Source: Chromera velia (taxonomy: Eukaryota > Sar > Chromeraceae). Taken from it: DNA of 13,917 bases. The position numbers and the translations under genes are program-made. The stretch is from the NCBI GenBank assembly GCA_018398765.1, contig JAHBMJ010003023.1, forward strand, positions 1 to 13,917. The letters run 5' to 3'. Positions 7,801 through 13,429 of the stretch are shown here, piece after piece; position 1 is the first letter of the stretch, and every line of letters starts with the position of its first letter. A model generated the notes under the pieces. It was not told the origin of the DNA. It searched no databases and saw only the letters and a list, made by a program, of their open reading frames with translations.

Positions 7801-10592
7801 GGGTACCTGGAGGGCAGGTGATGGGGAAGTCGAAAGTGGTGGGACAGAAGGAACCTGCAGGGCATGCCGAGCACAATTGTTGTCCTTCTACTGAGTACTC
7901 CCCGGCAGAGCATGCTGTAGGAGCGGCAGAGGTTGTTGGACAGAAGTGACCGGCGGGACACACCGTACACTCTGCTGCTTCTGCCCTACTGTACGTTCCT
8001 GCCGGACAGGTGACAGGGGCGTTTGCAGTCCAGACGGGGAGGGGGCACGCTTGTCCAGCAACACACGCGGTGCAACCTGCACTTCCCGCTGCTGAGTAGG
8101 ACCCTGGGGGGCAGGGGACAGGGATGCCGTAGACGAAGTTGGTGCAGTCGTGTCCCTGGGGGCAGGACACGCACAAATGTATTTGGGGGACCAGGTATTC
8201 ACCAGTCGCACAGTCGAGTGCCGTTCCGTTCGCGCAGCTTTTGTCAATTGCACACTGCGCACAGTCGGTGCCATAAGTCCCAAGACCGCACTGAGAGCGC
8301 ACTGCAGTCAGGGCTCCAGAAGAGACAAAGAACAAGAGGAAGGAAAAGGAAAAGTAACAAGAGTATTTGAATGAGGGAGTCAGAAGACAATATTCCAAAA
8401 ACCAGAAGCCAAAGGAGGACCCACCCTCTTCTAGTGACTGACAGTTTCGCATGGTAAAAAAGAAAAGGAAAAGGAAGAACAGCAGCACACATACAATAGG
8501 ATTGCGACAGCGGTTACGTTCGTGATGTCCTTCAGTAGTCTAAGTAGAACGTCTCAAAAGAAGAGAGACAGGAGAAAATCAAAGCGCAGAAGTAAGAAAC
8601 GAAAGGAGTTTGCTAGAACCACTGAAGATTCACTTAGAATCCTTCTCCCGATTGACTTTACTTCTGTCTCTCTAATCATTCATTCATACAAACGACTTAC
8701 CGACTGCCACAGAGCTGTAGTTGTTTGGAATCATGAGAGCTCCACCGCTGTATGCCGTGTCTGCTGATGTGAAGGTGAATGTGCAGGTCACCTCATAGGA
8801 GATGCCTGTGGGCGAGGTGGGCGAGGTACTGGAGGGAACCGAAAAAAAAATCGAGTTGTACGTGTCCCAATTGGTCGAGTCGAGCTGCAGTGGAGGGAGG
8901 CATTCAAGAGAAACAATTGTTTTCTTTCATTGACGAATTTGATCAAACCTGGTTTCTCTTCTTTGCGGTACCCATTCAGATTTTCGAAAAGTGACGGGAA
9001 CAGGACAAGAAGAAAAAAGCCGCTGAGATAAATGATGGAAGAAGTGAGAGCTGTGGAACAGTGAGGGACGGCTTTTGTTTAGAGACTTCAAAATGAGCAA
9101 AAGAAAAAAGTCAGGAAATGTGTCAGAAGACCTTTGAAGCAATGACAGAGAGAATCTTGCGCAGTTACGCAGTGACAGAGAGCTGCAAAATCAAGGGAAC
9201 CACACCTAGGAGTGAGCGAAAACAAAAACCCCGCGTATAGACGGACCGTCAGAGGTTGGGAAGTCGAGAAGGACAGATTGTCGGGATTGCAGCTCCAACT
9301 GATTTGGACGTCTGTGCCTGTTGCAGGAGCGTCTGAGAGGGAGACCTTGAATGCCGAAGAGTCCCCTTCTATGATCCTCTGGTTCTCCCTATACAGGAAC
9401 ACATGGGCCTGGGCGTCTGATAGAACCCCCACCTTGACAGTACCCGATGCGGGCACCATCCGGAATCCGGTTGTGGTCTTGCCAGAGTCAAAGTCCATCA
9501 CCTGCGTGATCGTCTTCTCGGAACTCGCAACCCCCTCGGACGCCGCGACGGTGACCGTCTGGGAAAGCCCGGAGTCTGTTGGGAGGAACTCGAGAACCCC
9601 TGAGTCGGGAGAGGTAATCTGAAAACCACCCGAACCACCCACCCCTATTTTCAGACTCGCAGTCGGAAGCTTGGAGAGCGTAATTGTGTATTTGACTGTA
9701 CTGCCAGGAGTGACAGACACAGCGTTGTAAGAGAAGGTGATGATCCCTTCTAGATCCGGTTGTTGAACAGACAGAAAAGGGAGCGTCCCTGAGGGGCCCT
9801 CCTGCGGGTCTGCAACTGGAGTGCCTGCAGTTGCACTCCCTCCCGCAGGGGCGCTGTCTGTGTTCACTGTGAAGCTTGAGGAGAGGACTGACGCCATTGT
9901 CGTGTTGTCACTGATGAGTCTCATCTGATAGGTGCCTGCAGTCTTCACATAGACTGCAGTGCCTGGGTAGTGAGTCGGTTGGATGGGGTGGACGTGGCTT
10001 CAGGGAGGGCGGTGGTTGTGGTTGTGCCTGTGTCGTAGAGGAAAAACCGGACGGTGGAAGAGCTGCCTTCGACAGGCATGCTAGCGGCCCCGATTTCATT
10101 GGCATATGGGAGGGGGCCTCTGGATGTGCCGGGGGACTGCACGAATTGGATAACGTCGGGATCGGATGTTCTTCTTCCCACCGTGAAGCTGTTACTCTGT
10201 ATGAAGTAGGTCTTTTGGTAGTCTGGTGAGGGCTGTGAAGCGAAGATTTGGAAGGCCCAGAGGGTGTATGTTCCCGGGGTATCGATCGGAAGGTTTGAGA
10301 ATGTGGCAGGGCTTGAGGTTGTCTGTACTGCAGTGGTGTCATACAGCACTGCGCGTGTACAAGATTGTCTGCGAAGCACGACATAATTGGCAATGGTTGG
10401 CTCGCTCGAAAGTGTGGTTGTGGTGCGTGCAGGAGAGCGTTGCACCTCTACTGTAAATGATGGCGCCGTGCCGTGTTGTTCCACATAAAAGGGCTCGGTC
10501 GTGAATGCCAATTGAAACTCTGCACGCGCCACTCCCCAAAGCATAAGAGGAAGTAGAGCCACAGCAAGAAGAAGCGCTCCCTGACCCCTCAT
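215..10592 (-). CDS. Receptor-kinase-like protein with GCC2/GCC3 ectodomain, 14-exon model
   Basis: Whole-gene entry; the exons are listed separately. The order is signal peptide, beta-sandwich-like segments, about 18 cysteine-rich GCC2/GCC3-type modules, a duplicated beta segment, hydrophobic membrane segments, a basic juxtamembrane stretch, a full protein kinase domain and a Ser/Gly-rich tail. The exons were joined by GT-AG borders whose phases agree. Several split codons rebuild conserved residues: A of APE, C of a cysteine module and G of a CPPGT module. By analogy with receptor kinases it would sense something outside the cell and signal in the cytoplasm, but no ligand or substrate can be named. 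Weak points are a frame break at 9945-10002, two short proposed introns (4262-4332 and 3601-3704) and an open 3' end. It could instead be two genes, an ectodomain protein and a membrane kinase starting at the ATG at 4223. Confidence 0.72.
521..786 (-). other. Intron between kinase exons 13 and 14
   Basis: GTAAGT donor at 786 and TTGCAG acceptor at 521-523, 266 nt, phase 0. Nothing else is recognised in it. Confidence 0.7.
787..1027 (-). CDS. Exon 13: kinase APE motif and helices F-H
   Basis: Acceptor GTGCAG precedes 1027. The first base completes Ala, giving APELIRAASRG, a conserved APE at the end of the activation segment. SPALDAFVLGVLAAGV follows and matches helix F, with the conserved Asp in LDAFVLG (DxxxLG). 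The later RERDPERPVLPDSFVFP loop and LMSWLLVNLLR fit the G-H region. Donor GTAAGT starts at 786 in phase 0. The region is clearly C-lobe kinase sequence and continues into exon 14. Confidence 0.85.
1197..1336 (-). CDS. Exon 12: kinase catalytic loop end, DFS motif, activation segment
   Basis: Acceptor CTGCAG precedes 1336 and the exon starts PQNILVLPPEREGG. PQN completes the catalytic loop with the conserved metal-binding Asn at 1328-1330. FFLLDFSDAVF follows; DFS (1265-1273) sits where DFG is expected, so the metal-binding Asp is kept but Gly is Ser. The exon ends with VPKGTRGFR and a split Ala codon before GTCAGT at 1196. The next exon supplies the rest of APE, so the GT.G(F/Y).APE block typical of Ser/Thr-type kinases is intact. 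Confidence 0.88.
1732..1891 (-). CDS. Exon 11: kinase hinge, helices D-E and HCD motif
   Basis: Acceptor GTGCAG precedes 1891. The exon reads IAMQALEGGVSLDVWARRL, which is the hinge and helix D. FVVQMAETLRRLHALRVLHC follows, which is helix E leading into the catalytic loop, ending DLN before GTAAGT at 1731. HCDLN (1732-1746) takes the place of the HRDLK motif: the catalytic Asp is kept, while Arg is Cys and the usual Lys is Asn. The junction is phase 0 and continues into PQN in exon 12. Longer open frames cover this interval on the same strand but make no kinase sense. The following intron (1337-1731) shows nothing else. Confidence 0.85.
2234..2338 (-). CDS. Exon 10: kinase beta-4/beta-5 region
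   Basis: This 105-nt exon has acceptor ATGCAG before 2338 and donor GTCAAT at 2233, with phase 2 at both ends. It reads GSATEDGSTKKFVPRVVRLP, then SNGGLHKKRGEKEL and R at the split codon. The FVPRVVRL strand fits kinase beta-4, and KEL with the exon 11 start RIAMQALEGG fits beta-5 and the hinge. The fit to both neighbours in sequence and phase is what supports this short exon. The donor is the only one in the window without G at position +5. The following intron (1892-2233) contains nothing recognisable. Confidence 0.72.
2665..2953. repeat. Imperfect CACT tetranucleotide tract with higher-order periodicity
   Basis: About 290 bp of CACT/CTCA repeat carry scattered GACT, CATT, CGCT and CATG variants. 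A stretch starting CATGCTCACT occurs at 2743 and again at 2795, a 52-bp spacing (13 four-base units), so blocks of the tract were copied as units. It lies in the intron between kinase exons 9 and 10. The plus strand is open as THSLTHSL repeats, which is a by-product of the repeat. Confidence 0.95.
3170..3345. repeat. GAAA tetranucleotide microsatellite with GA-rich interruption
   Basis: About 175 bp of GAAA repeats are interrupted by a poly-A stretch near 3234-3244 and by GAGA repeats near 3272-3312. The tract ends in GAAT units. It lies in the same 1068-nt intron as the CACT tract, on the donor-proximal side for the minus-strand transcript. All six frames through it give low-complexity KKER or FFLS sequence and are not genes. 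Confidence 0.95.
3407..3600 (-). CDS. Exon 9: kinase N-lobe (glycine loop, ATP lysine, helix C start)
   Basis: Acceptor GTGCAG precedes 3600. The exon begins NVLKRSSLVRVLGAGREGNV: the glycine loop GAGREG (3547-3564) followed by Val matches the GxGxxGxV signature of protein kinases. About 18 residues on, CWALKQL gives the ATP-anchoring lysine (codon 3493-3495), equivalent to the VAIK lysine. The following LQVYISQAMAEAGLQQL should be helix C, with Glu in AEAG a possible salt-bridge partner. Donor GTCGGT starts at 3406 in phase 2. The next intron is 1068 nt and full of simple repeats; reading on in frame gives only low-complexity SFFLSFF-type sequence. Confidence 0.85.
3705..4261 (-). CDS. Exon 8: membrane segments and basic juxtamembrane region
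   Basis: Proposed start is after ATGCAG at 4262, giving AWPSLATLLREAPMMDKLW. Three hydrophobic stretches follow: ICILLALLCLAAMSL, then ALVVLLLVLLVVP after a KRRQ stretch, then MLLGIFSLVCGGAAGAAL, which is followed by RAEKRERGKREEAEKDRQKK. With the cysteine region outside, three spans would place KRR and the long basic stretch in the cytoplasm, as the positive-inside rule predicts. A segment rich in Ala and Thr (STTPATKAAIIAAATKAAA) lies between spans 2 and 3. The chosen end is before GTCGGT at 3704; another phase-0 donor, GTCCTC, starts at 3659. If this were a separate gene, translation could start at 4223, and span 2 could act as a signal peptide. Confidence 0.65.
4333..4789 (-). CDS. Exon 7: half cysteine module fused to a duplicated beta segment
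   Basis: After TTGCAG, in phase 0, the exon reads MDHVPASTADDCPKGHYCQ and passes without interruption into GVGGSGGVQITSPDSGVLEF. From there it repeats the exon 1 segment at 9276-9645 almost residue for residue. The copy has a two-residue insertion (GVLTVKM against GTVKV) and a few substitutions, and diverges after SWCCNPD into a serine-rich linker (RSSSSDSSSG). It thus lies between the cysteine modules and the membrane region. The proposed donor is GTGGGG at 4332 in phase 1. A second possible donor is GTGGGA at 4306 in phase 0. The exon body is clear; the 3' end is uncertain. Confidence 0.75.
4356..4732 (-). repeat. Dispersed duplicate, copy 2 (partner at 9276-9645)
   Basis: This 377-bp stretch matches 9276-9645 in the same orientation with high identity. 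In the part encoding SPDSGVLEF through SEGVASSEKTI only a few bases differ. Copy 2 has a 6-bp insertion near 4524 and a 1-bp difference near its left border. Both borders fall inside exons. Reading frame is kept in both copies. Confidence 0.93.
4795..4825. repeat. AGGC tetranucleotide repeat
   Basis: About seven AGGC units lie immediately upstream (in transcript sense) of the exon 7 acceptor, which on the minus strand is a TGCC-rich pyrimidine stretch leading into TTGCAG. It may act as part of the polypyrimidine tract. The rest of that intron (4826-5045) holds nothing recognisable. Confidence 0.9.
5046..5146 (-). CDS. Exon 6: final cysteine-rich module
   Basis: This is a small exon of 101 nt. 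It encodes LACPVGNYCDSATTTSTN and then VCANGFVCNEG, continuing the cysteine spacing of exon 5. The acceptor is CAGCAG, one of only two acceptors in the window that do not read TGCAG. The donor is GTTAGT in phase 0. The next exon continues in phase 0 and adds a DDCPKGHYCQG half-module, so the cysteine series ends across this junction. Confidence 0.75.
5434..5651 (-). CDS. Exon 5: two to three cysteine-rich modules
   Basis: The exon opens after TTGCAG with CGASDSGNCTACVAGSYCP, continues with CPPGKYSAASASTCTDC and ends in CGVGFYSAAGASE plus one base before GTGAGT. That base pairs with GC from exon 6 to make the cysteine of the next ECLACPVGNYC motif, so the two exons are linked by a conserved residue. 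These are ordinary members of the GCC2/GCC3 module series. Read-through past the donor meets a stop within a few codons. The following intron (5147-5433) holds nothing recognisable. Confidence 0.85.
6001..6966 (-). CDS. Exon 4: GCC2/GCC3-type cysteine-rich modules, continued
   Basis: This 966-nt exon carries a further run of modules. Many are in the double form CxxGYYCPxGxxxxxxxxCPAGTYS, for example CPPGYYCPLGTASPVENPCP and CAPGYYCPAGSS. Acceptor TTGCAG precedes 6966 and donor GTCAGT starts at 6000. The split codon TC|C gives Ser, joining LAGKYYS to the SCGASDS start of exon 5. Cysteine spacing is regular throughout, with no stop and no broken module, so this part of the ectodomain appears to be under constraint. 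It is close in length to exon 3, but the modules differ enough that a recent exon duplication is not evident. The following intron (5652-6000) shows nothing but purine-rich sequence. Confidence 0.88.
7350..8301 (-). CDS. Exon 3: GCC2/GCC3-type cysteine-rich modules
   Basis: This is a 952-nt open block of eight or nine repeated modules of the form CPxGTYSxxxxxxCxxCPxGxxCP, for example CPAGTYSRAEAAECTVCPAG and CPPGTHSAENATACTSCGGG. It is the pattern of GCC2/GCC3 (ephrin-receptor-like, TNFR-like) extracellular repeats, in which paired cysteines form disulfides. The acceptor CTGCAG precedes 8301 and the donor GTCAGT starts at 7349. The split codon CC|G joins exon 4 to give CPPGTSS, which restores a module start and strongly supports the junction. 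Modules of this kind occur in large secreted or surface proteins of alveolates. The intron that follows (6967-7349) holds nothing recognisable. Confidence 0.88.
8701..8884 (-). CDS. Exon 2: beta-rich extracellular segment
   Basis: The exon is bounded by CTGCAG before 8884 and GTAAGT at 8700 and is open throughout (61 codons plus one base). It begins LDSTNWDTYNSIFFSV. After the exon 1 end NLSFSTSQPLT this gives a pattern like the closing strands of bacterial and protist beta-sandwich repeats with a conserved NW pair. It continues with GISYEVTCTFTS and ends NNYSSVAV. One base carries over and pairs with TG at the start of exon 3 to make Val. Exon borders are clear; the fold assignment is only a resemblance. 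The intron before it (8885-9246) and the intron after it (8302-8700) hold nothing recognisable. Confidence 0.7.
9247..10592 (-). CDS. Exon 1: signal peptide and beta-rich extracellular segments (internal frame break)
   Basis: The start is placed at the ATG at 10592 because MRGQG is followed by a leucine/alanine-rich core and a GVARA cleavage-like end, a good signal peptide. An in-frame ATG at 10643 would add 17 residues and bury the signal. Two related beta-rich units follow, each with a (V/F)LYDT strand and a later AGTYQM- or PGTYTL-like strand. A third unit carries ITFSYNAVSVTPGSTVKYTI and a stretch repeated at 4356-4732. It resembles Calx-beta-type or other Ig-like folds, but no family is certain. 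The reading frame changes between 10002 (stop in the downstream frame) and 9945 (stop in the upstream frame). No GT-AG intron with the right phase was found there. The exon ends at 9247 before GTCCGT, in phase 0. Confidence 0.65.
9276..9645 (-). repeat. Dispersed duplicate, copy 1 (partner at 4356-4732)
   Basis: This is the partner of copy 2. It sits inside exon 1, where the segment is framed on both sides by the rest of the beta unit (SLKI before it, NLSFSTSQP after it). It is therefore the likelier source. The plus strand here is also open for about 130 codons, an antisense shadow shared by both copies. Confidence 0.93.
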
Positions 10593-10643
10593 ACTGCGAG
10601 TCAGAGACCGGTTTGGTGTCTTCAGAGTCAGAAAATGGAACAA

Positions 10644-11570
10644 CAGAAGACAATTAAATTAATCGACATGTGTTGCAACAGACATTCGAGTTCTCATACT
10701 GCCAAGCACTTTCTTGCGACTGAATAAGAAGGTAAAAAGTTGCAGGTCCCTTCCGAATCAAAGAAGAAGAGTCCCTCCTTTGGCCTGGTCTGATTGGAAC
10801 ATTTCAAACCCACTCATGTATCACTCAAGGATGCGACGTATTAATATACACGCCATGCATGCAGAGCAATTAAACTTTCGCGCGAAGTTGCGCGCGGGCC
10901 CAGGAAAGCATGTATTAGCTTCTCAAATTTTGGCACACTCCCATAGCGGTTGCATGATCCCACTATAGAACCATTGTAATCCCCCGCCTCCCCCCTATGG
11001 TAATTAAAATGGTGAGGGACTCCTGGGGACTCCCAGCCATTGGCCGGTTTTGTTTTTTATAAATCAAATTCAATAATAATAATAAAAAATGCAAAAATTC
11101 TCGTATCCGATGGTTTACATCAAATAAAAAAAGGGAGGGGGGCTCATAAACTCTAAATAGCTCTGAACCATCAGATATCTCAGTCGAATCTGGCTCTTTC
11201 CTTCATAAATCGTCCGGATCTAAAGTTAGATTAGGTTAATAGTTAAGTTGAAACCTAATCATAAATTTAAAACCTTATCGGCTTCCACTGTCTTCCAGTG
11301 TCTTCTAATTCCTTGTCTAAAGATTTTTAAGACTAGTTTTAATATCTACGGTCTCTCACCATCCCTACAAGATAGTGAGACCATGATCAATCACTGGCTA
11401 GATCATGCACTGGCAATGACTCAGGCTTCAAGTGACCATAAAAACTTGAAAGCTTACGGATCGAGCTGATGTACCCATTGTACCATATCATCGAGGTAAT
11501 CTCCCCATTGTTGTTCTCGGAATTCGAACCCAAATCTAGATCCAAACTTGGATGAGTATCTGTTCCTTGT
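10644..11570. other. Intergenic region with AT-rich island
   Basis: This lies between the stop of the UNC-93-like gene and the start of gene 1, so it should hold the 3' end signals of one and the promoter of the other. I see no convincing gene. About 11050-11280 is clearly richer in A and T than the flanks, with AATAATAATAAT and poly-A runs. A CG-rich palindromic patch (CGCGCGAAGTTGCGCGCG) lies near 10880-10898. An imperfect inverted repeat (GGTCTCTCAC at 11350-11359, GTGAGACC at 11375-11382) could form a short hairpin. No promoter motif can be assigned. Confidence 0.6.
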
Positions 11571-11871
11571 TCAAGGCTGTACCACAATTTCCCCTTGCTC
11601 CAGTTCCTCTGCACCCGATGCCCCTTTCCCCTTCACATCCCTCTTGCTTCCTGCGGTGATTGGTACCGTCTCATCTGGAGGCCTCGTCACTGCGCTATCC
11701 TGACTTGCCTGGAGAGTTTCCCTCTCATCGGACGAGACGCGGTCGCCCCCTGAGTGGTGATTGGTCTCTCCCTCTCTTCTCCCGTCAAGAGACGCGACGC
11801 GCCAATGCAGACAGGACAGACTGAACGTCACCCAGACGAGACCCGCAGTCAGCACGCAACCCAAAATCAAT
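11571..11871 (-). CDS. UNC-93-like exon d: last helix and cytoplasmic tail
   Basis: Acceptor GTGCAG precedes 11871. The split Arg codon leads into LILGCVLTAGLVWVTFSLSC, a final membrane helix, then LHWRVASLDGRREGE. A tail of about 75 residues rich in Asp, Glu, Arg, Ser and Thr ends at a stop codon at 11571-11573. An ATG at 11931-11933 opens the same frame and would read MITSVMSEEKPICACMC before the helix. I prefer the spliced form because it keeps phase and continues the helix series. The tail has no motif I recognise. Confidence 0.7.
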
Positions 11872-13429
11872 CTGCACGCAGCACACATACATGCACAGAT
11901 TGGCTTTTCTTCAGACATGACTGAAGTAATCATGAAGCCGAGCGAAATTTAAACGAAGAATCGATTCAGAAACCTGCGAGACGAAAAGACATTCGTTTCA
12001 ACTCCTTTGAGGGAGACTTGTGGAAGCATTCGTTTCAACTCCTTTGAGAGAGACTTGTGGAAGCATTCGTTTCAACTCCTTTGAGGGAGACTTGTGGAAG
12101 CATTCGTTTCAACCCCTTTGAGGGAGACCTGTGGAAGCATTCGTTTCAACTCCTTTGAGGGAGACTTGTGGAAGCATTCGTTTCAACTCCTTTGAGGGAG
12201 ACTTGTGGAAGCCACCCACACACAGCCACAAAAGGGGGCTCTGGCCCTTGCACACGAAGAAGAAATGTGTTTCCTGGAAGGGGAATAACATCCGCCTGCC
12301 AGCCTACCTTCGCAAGTCAAGATCGCCCGGCATGCCCAACTGCAGGGACAGCGAGAGGGCGAATTGCATTGCGAACCCCAGGGATTGCCAGACCTTCACG
12401 TTGGCCACCGCAGCGAGGCCCTTCTGCTCATTCTCTGTCTGGAAGAAATTCTGCAACACCGCCACCTCCTGGGACTCGTATGCGGAGTCGCCTGTAGAGG
12501 CAAAAGAGGAGGGAGATTCAGAGGACGTGAAAAGAGGGAAAAAAATTGCAAGTCAATCGATGTGATTCATGGGAAAAGAGGGAAGCGGTGGAAAGGTGAA
12601 GAGAGCGGCCTGCGGAAGCGGGCAATGAAGGGAAGAAAGGTGGGGACAAAAAAAAAAGAAGCGTTTTTGATCGATGAGAATTCGAAGAAGTCGTCACACA
12701 GCAAGGCGTTCTCTCGAAGAGAAACACCCCCTTGAGCCCCCTAGGCTGCTCTCAGTCGCTCTGCGTCGTCCTGCTTGCACGCTGTACGCTCTCAAAAAGG
12801 CTCTTCCGATGGGAGGAGAGGCAAGCACTGGCGGGATTTTTTTTGTTTGCTTTCTTCTTTCCTTTCCTCTACTTCAACTTCATCAGCTCTCTCGTTGTTC
12901 TTTGCCCCTCCACGACTGACTGAGAGAGAGCCAGATATGCAACAACGACTCACCGAGAGCGAGGAGAGCCACCAGTCCAAAAAAAGTAACGAACTCCCAA
13001 GTCTCTGGTTTCCTCACCTGCACCAGAAAAAGGGAAATCAGAAAGAAGAGAAGAAGCGAGGGAAGAGAAAAGAAGTGAACGAAAGCAGTAATCAAATCAA
13101 AGTGTCATAGTGAAAACCACCCCGGGACCAATCAAATCAAAAGCAGCCGGTCATTCGACAAACAGAGACAAGAGACAGGGAGGCACGGAGGCCCATCGAG
13201 GGTCCACCTGACAGGTGGGAAGGAGAAAGGAGAGAAAGTCAAACCAAAGCAAACCAAGTGAAGAACGGAGAAAGCAACCGACCTCTTCCCAAGAGCTGCT
13301 CGCATCTTCCCACCGAAAGTTTTCAGGAAAAGCGATCAGACAGAGCGAGAGAAGCGCTATAATTTGAACCACAGATGCGAACAGCAGCACAGAGAATCTA
13401 CCGGCACAGTTCTTGAAGATAAGGAACCC
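11571..13429 (-). CDS. UNC-93-like MFS-type membrane protein, 3' part (four exons)
   Basis: This entry covers the C-terminal part of a multispan membrane protein; the N-terminal part lies upstream, outside what I can recognise. The four exons join in matching phases and give membrane helices in the order expected for the C-terminal half of UNC-93 family proteins. These are a GRFSVLLFASVV helix, then WEFVTFFGLVALLALGDSAY, then the loop with VAVLQNFFQTENEQ, then VKVWQSLGFAMQFALS, and last LILGCVLTAGLVWVTFSL. The GD.(A/V)(Y/W)..Q block followed by (L/V)WQS(L/I)GF is the feature I recognise from the family. UNC-93 proteins regulate channels or trafficking in animals; the role in a protist is unknown. 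The protein ends with a hydrophilic, likely cytoplasmic tail. It is on the same strand as gene 1, about 930 bp upstream. Confidence 0.72.
11991..12212. repeat. Minisatellite: six tandem 37-bp units
   Basis: Six head-to-tail units of 37 bp start at 11991, 12028, 12065, 12102, 12139 and 12176, each opening ATTCGTTTCAA and closing TGTGGAAGC. Units 1, 3, 5 and 6 are identical; units 2 and 4 carry one and two substitutions. The array lies within the last intron of the UNC-93-like gene (11872-12307), and 37 is not a multiple of three, so it is not protein-coding. The rest of that intron shows nothing recognisable. Confidence 0.95.
12308..12491 (-). CDS. UNC-93-like exon c: family-typical loop and helix
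   Basis: Acceptor CTACAG precedes 12491 and the donor is GTAGGC at 12307. The exon reads DSAYESQEVAVLQNFFQ, then TENEQKGLAAVANVKVWQS and LGFAMQFALSLSLQLGMPG. Gln in ESQ, the charged ENEQ loop and VWQSLGF followed by a hydrophobic helix are what point to the UNC-93 family. Two bases (AG) carry over to the last exon to give Arg. The intron before it (12492-12953) contains purine-rich sequence with a poly-A run near 12648, and nothing else recognised. Confidence 0.72.
12954..13017 (-). CDS. UNC-93-like exon b: transmembrane helix start
   Basis: This 64-nt exon has acceptor GTGCAG and donor GTGAGT. It reads VRKPETWEFVTFFGLVALL plus AL and one base, which pairs with GC of exon c to give the Gly of LGDSAYESQ. 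The junction rebuilds a conserved-looking GD...Q block at the end of a membrane helix. The intron before it (13018-13282) holds purine-rich sequence only, with nothing recognisable. Confidence 0.68.
13283..13429 (-). CDS. UNC-93-like exon a: transmembrane helix
   Basis: Acceptor ATGCAG precedes 13429, and 49 codons are open in phase 0. The exon reads GFLIFKNCAGRFSVLLFASV, then a hydrophobic stretch QIIALLSLCLIAF, then a polar FRWEDASSSWEE loop. Donor GTCGGT starts at 13282. The hydrophobic helix and its place before exon b fit an MFS-type C-terminal half. It is the most 5' exon I can support. Confidence 0.62.

Noticed and set aside
9212-9622. 136-codon plus-strand frame repeated at 4380-4709
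   Set aside because: It is antisense to the duplicated ectodomain segment. It appears at both copies only because the DNA is duplicated, and the minus strand has the domain continuity.
11519-11531. Minus-strand GGTTCGAATTCC resembling a tRNA/SINE B box
   Set aside because: One key position of the consensus is wrong, and no A box lies at a suitable distance upstream. No tRNA cloverleaf could be drawn.
11991-12212. CRISPR-like array of regularly spaced repeats
   Set aside because: The 37-bp units abut with no spacers, and the context is a eukaryotic intron, so it is a minisatellite.
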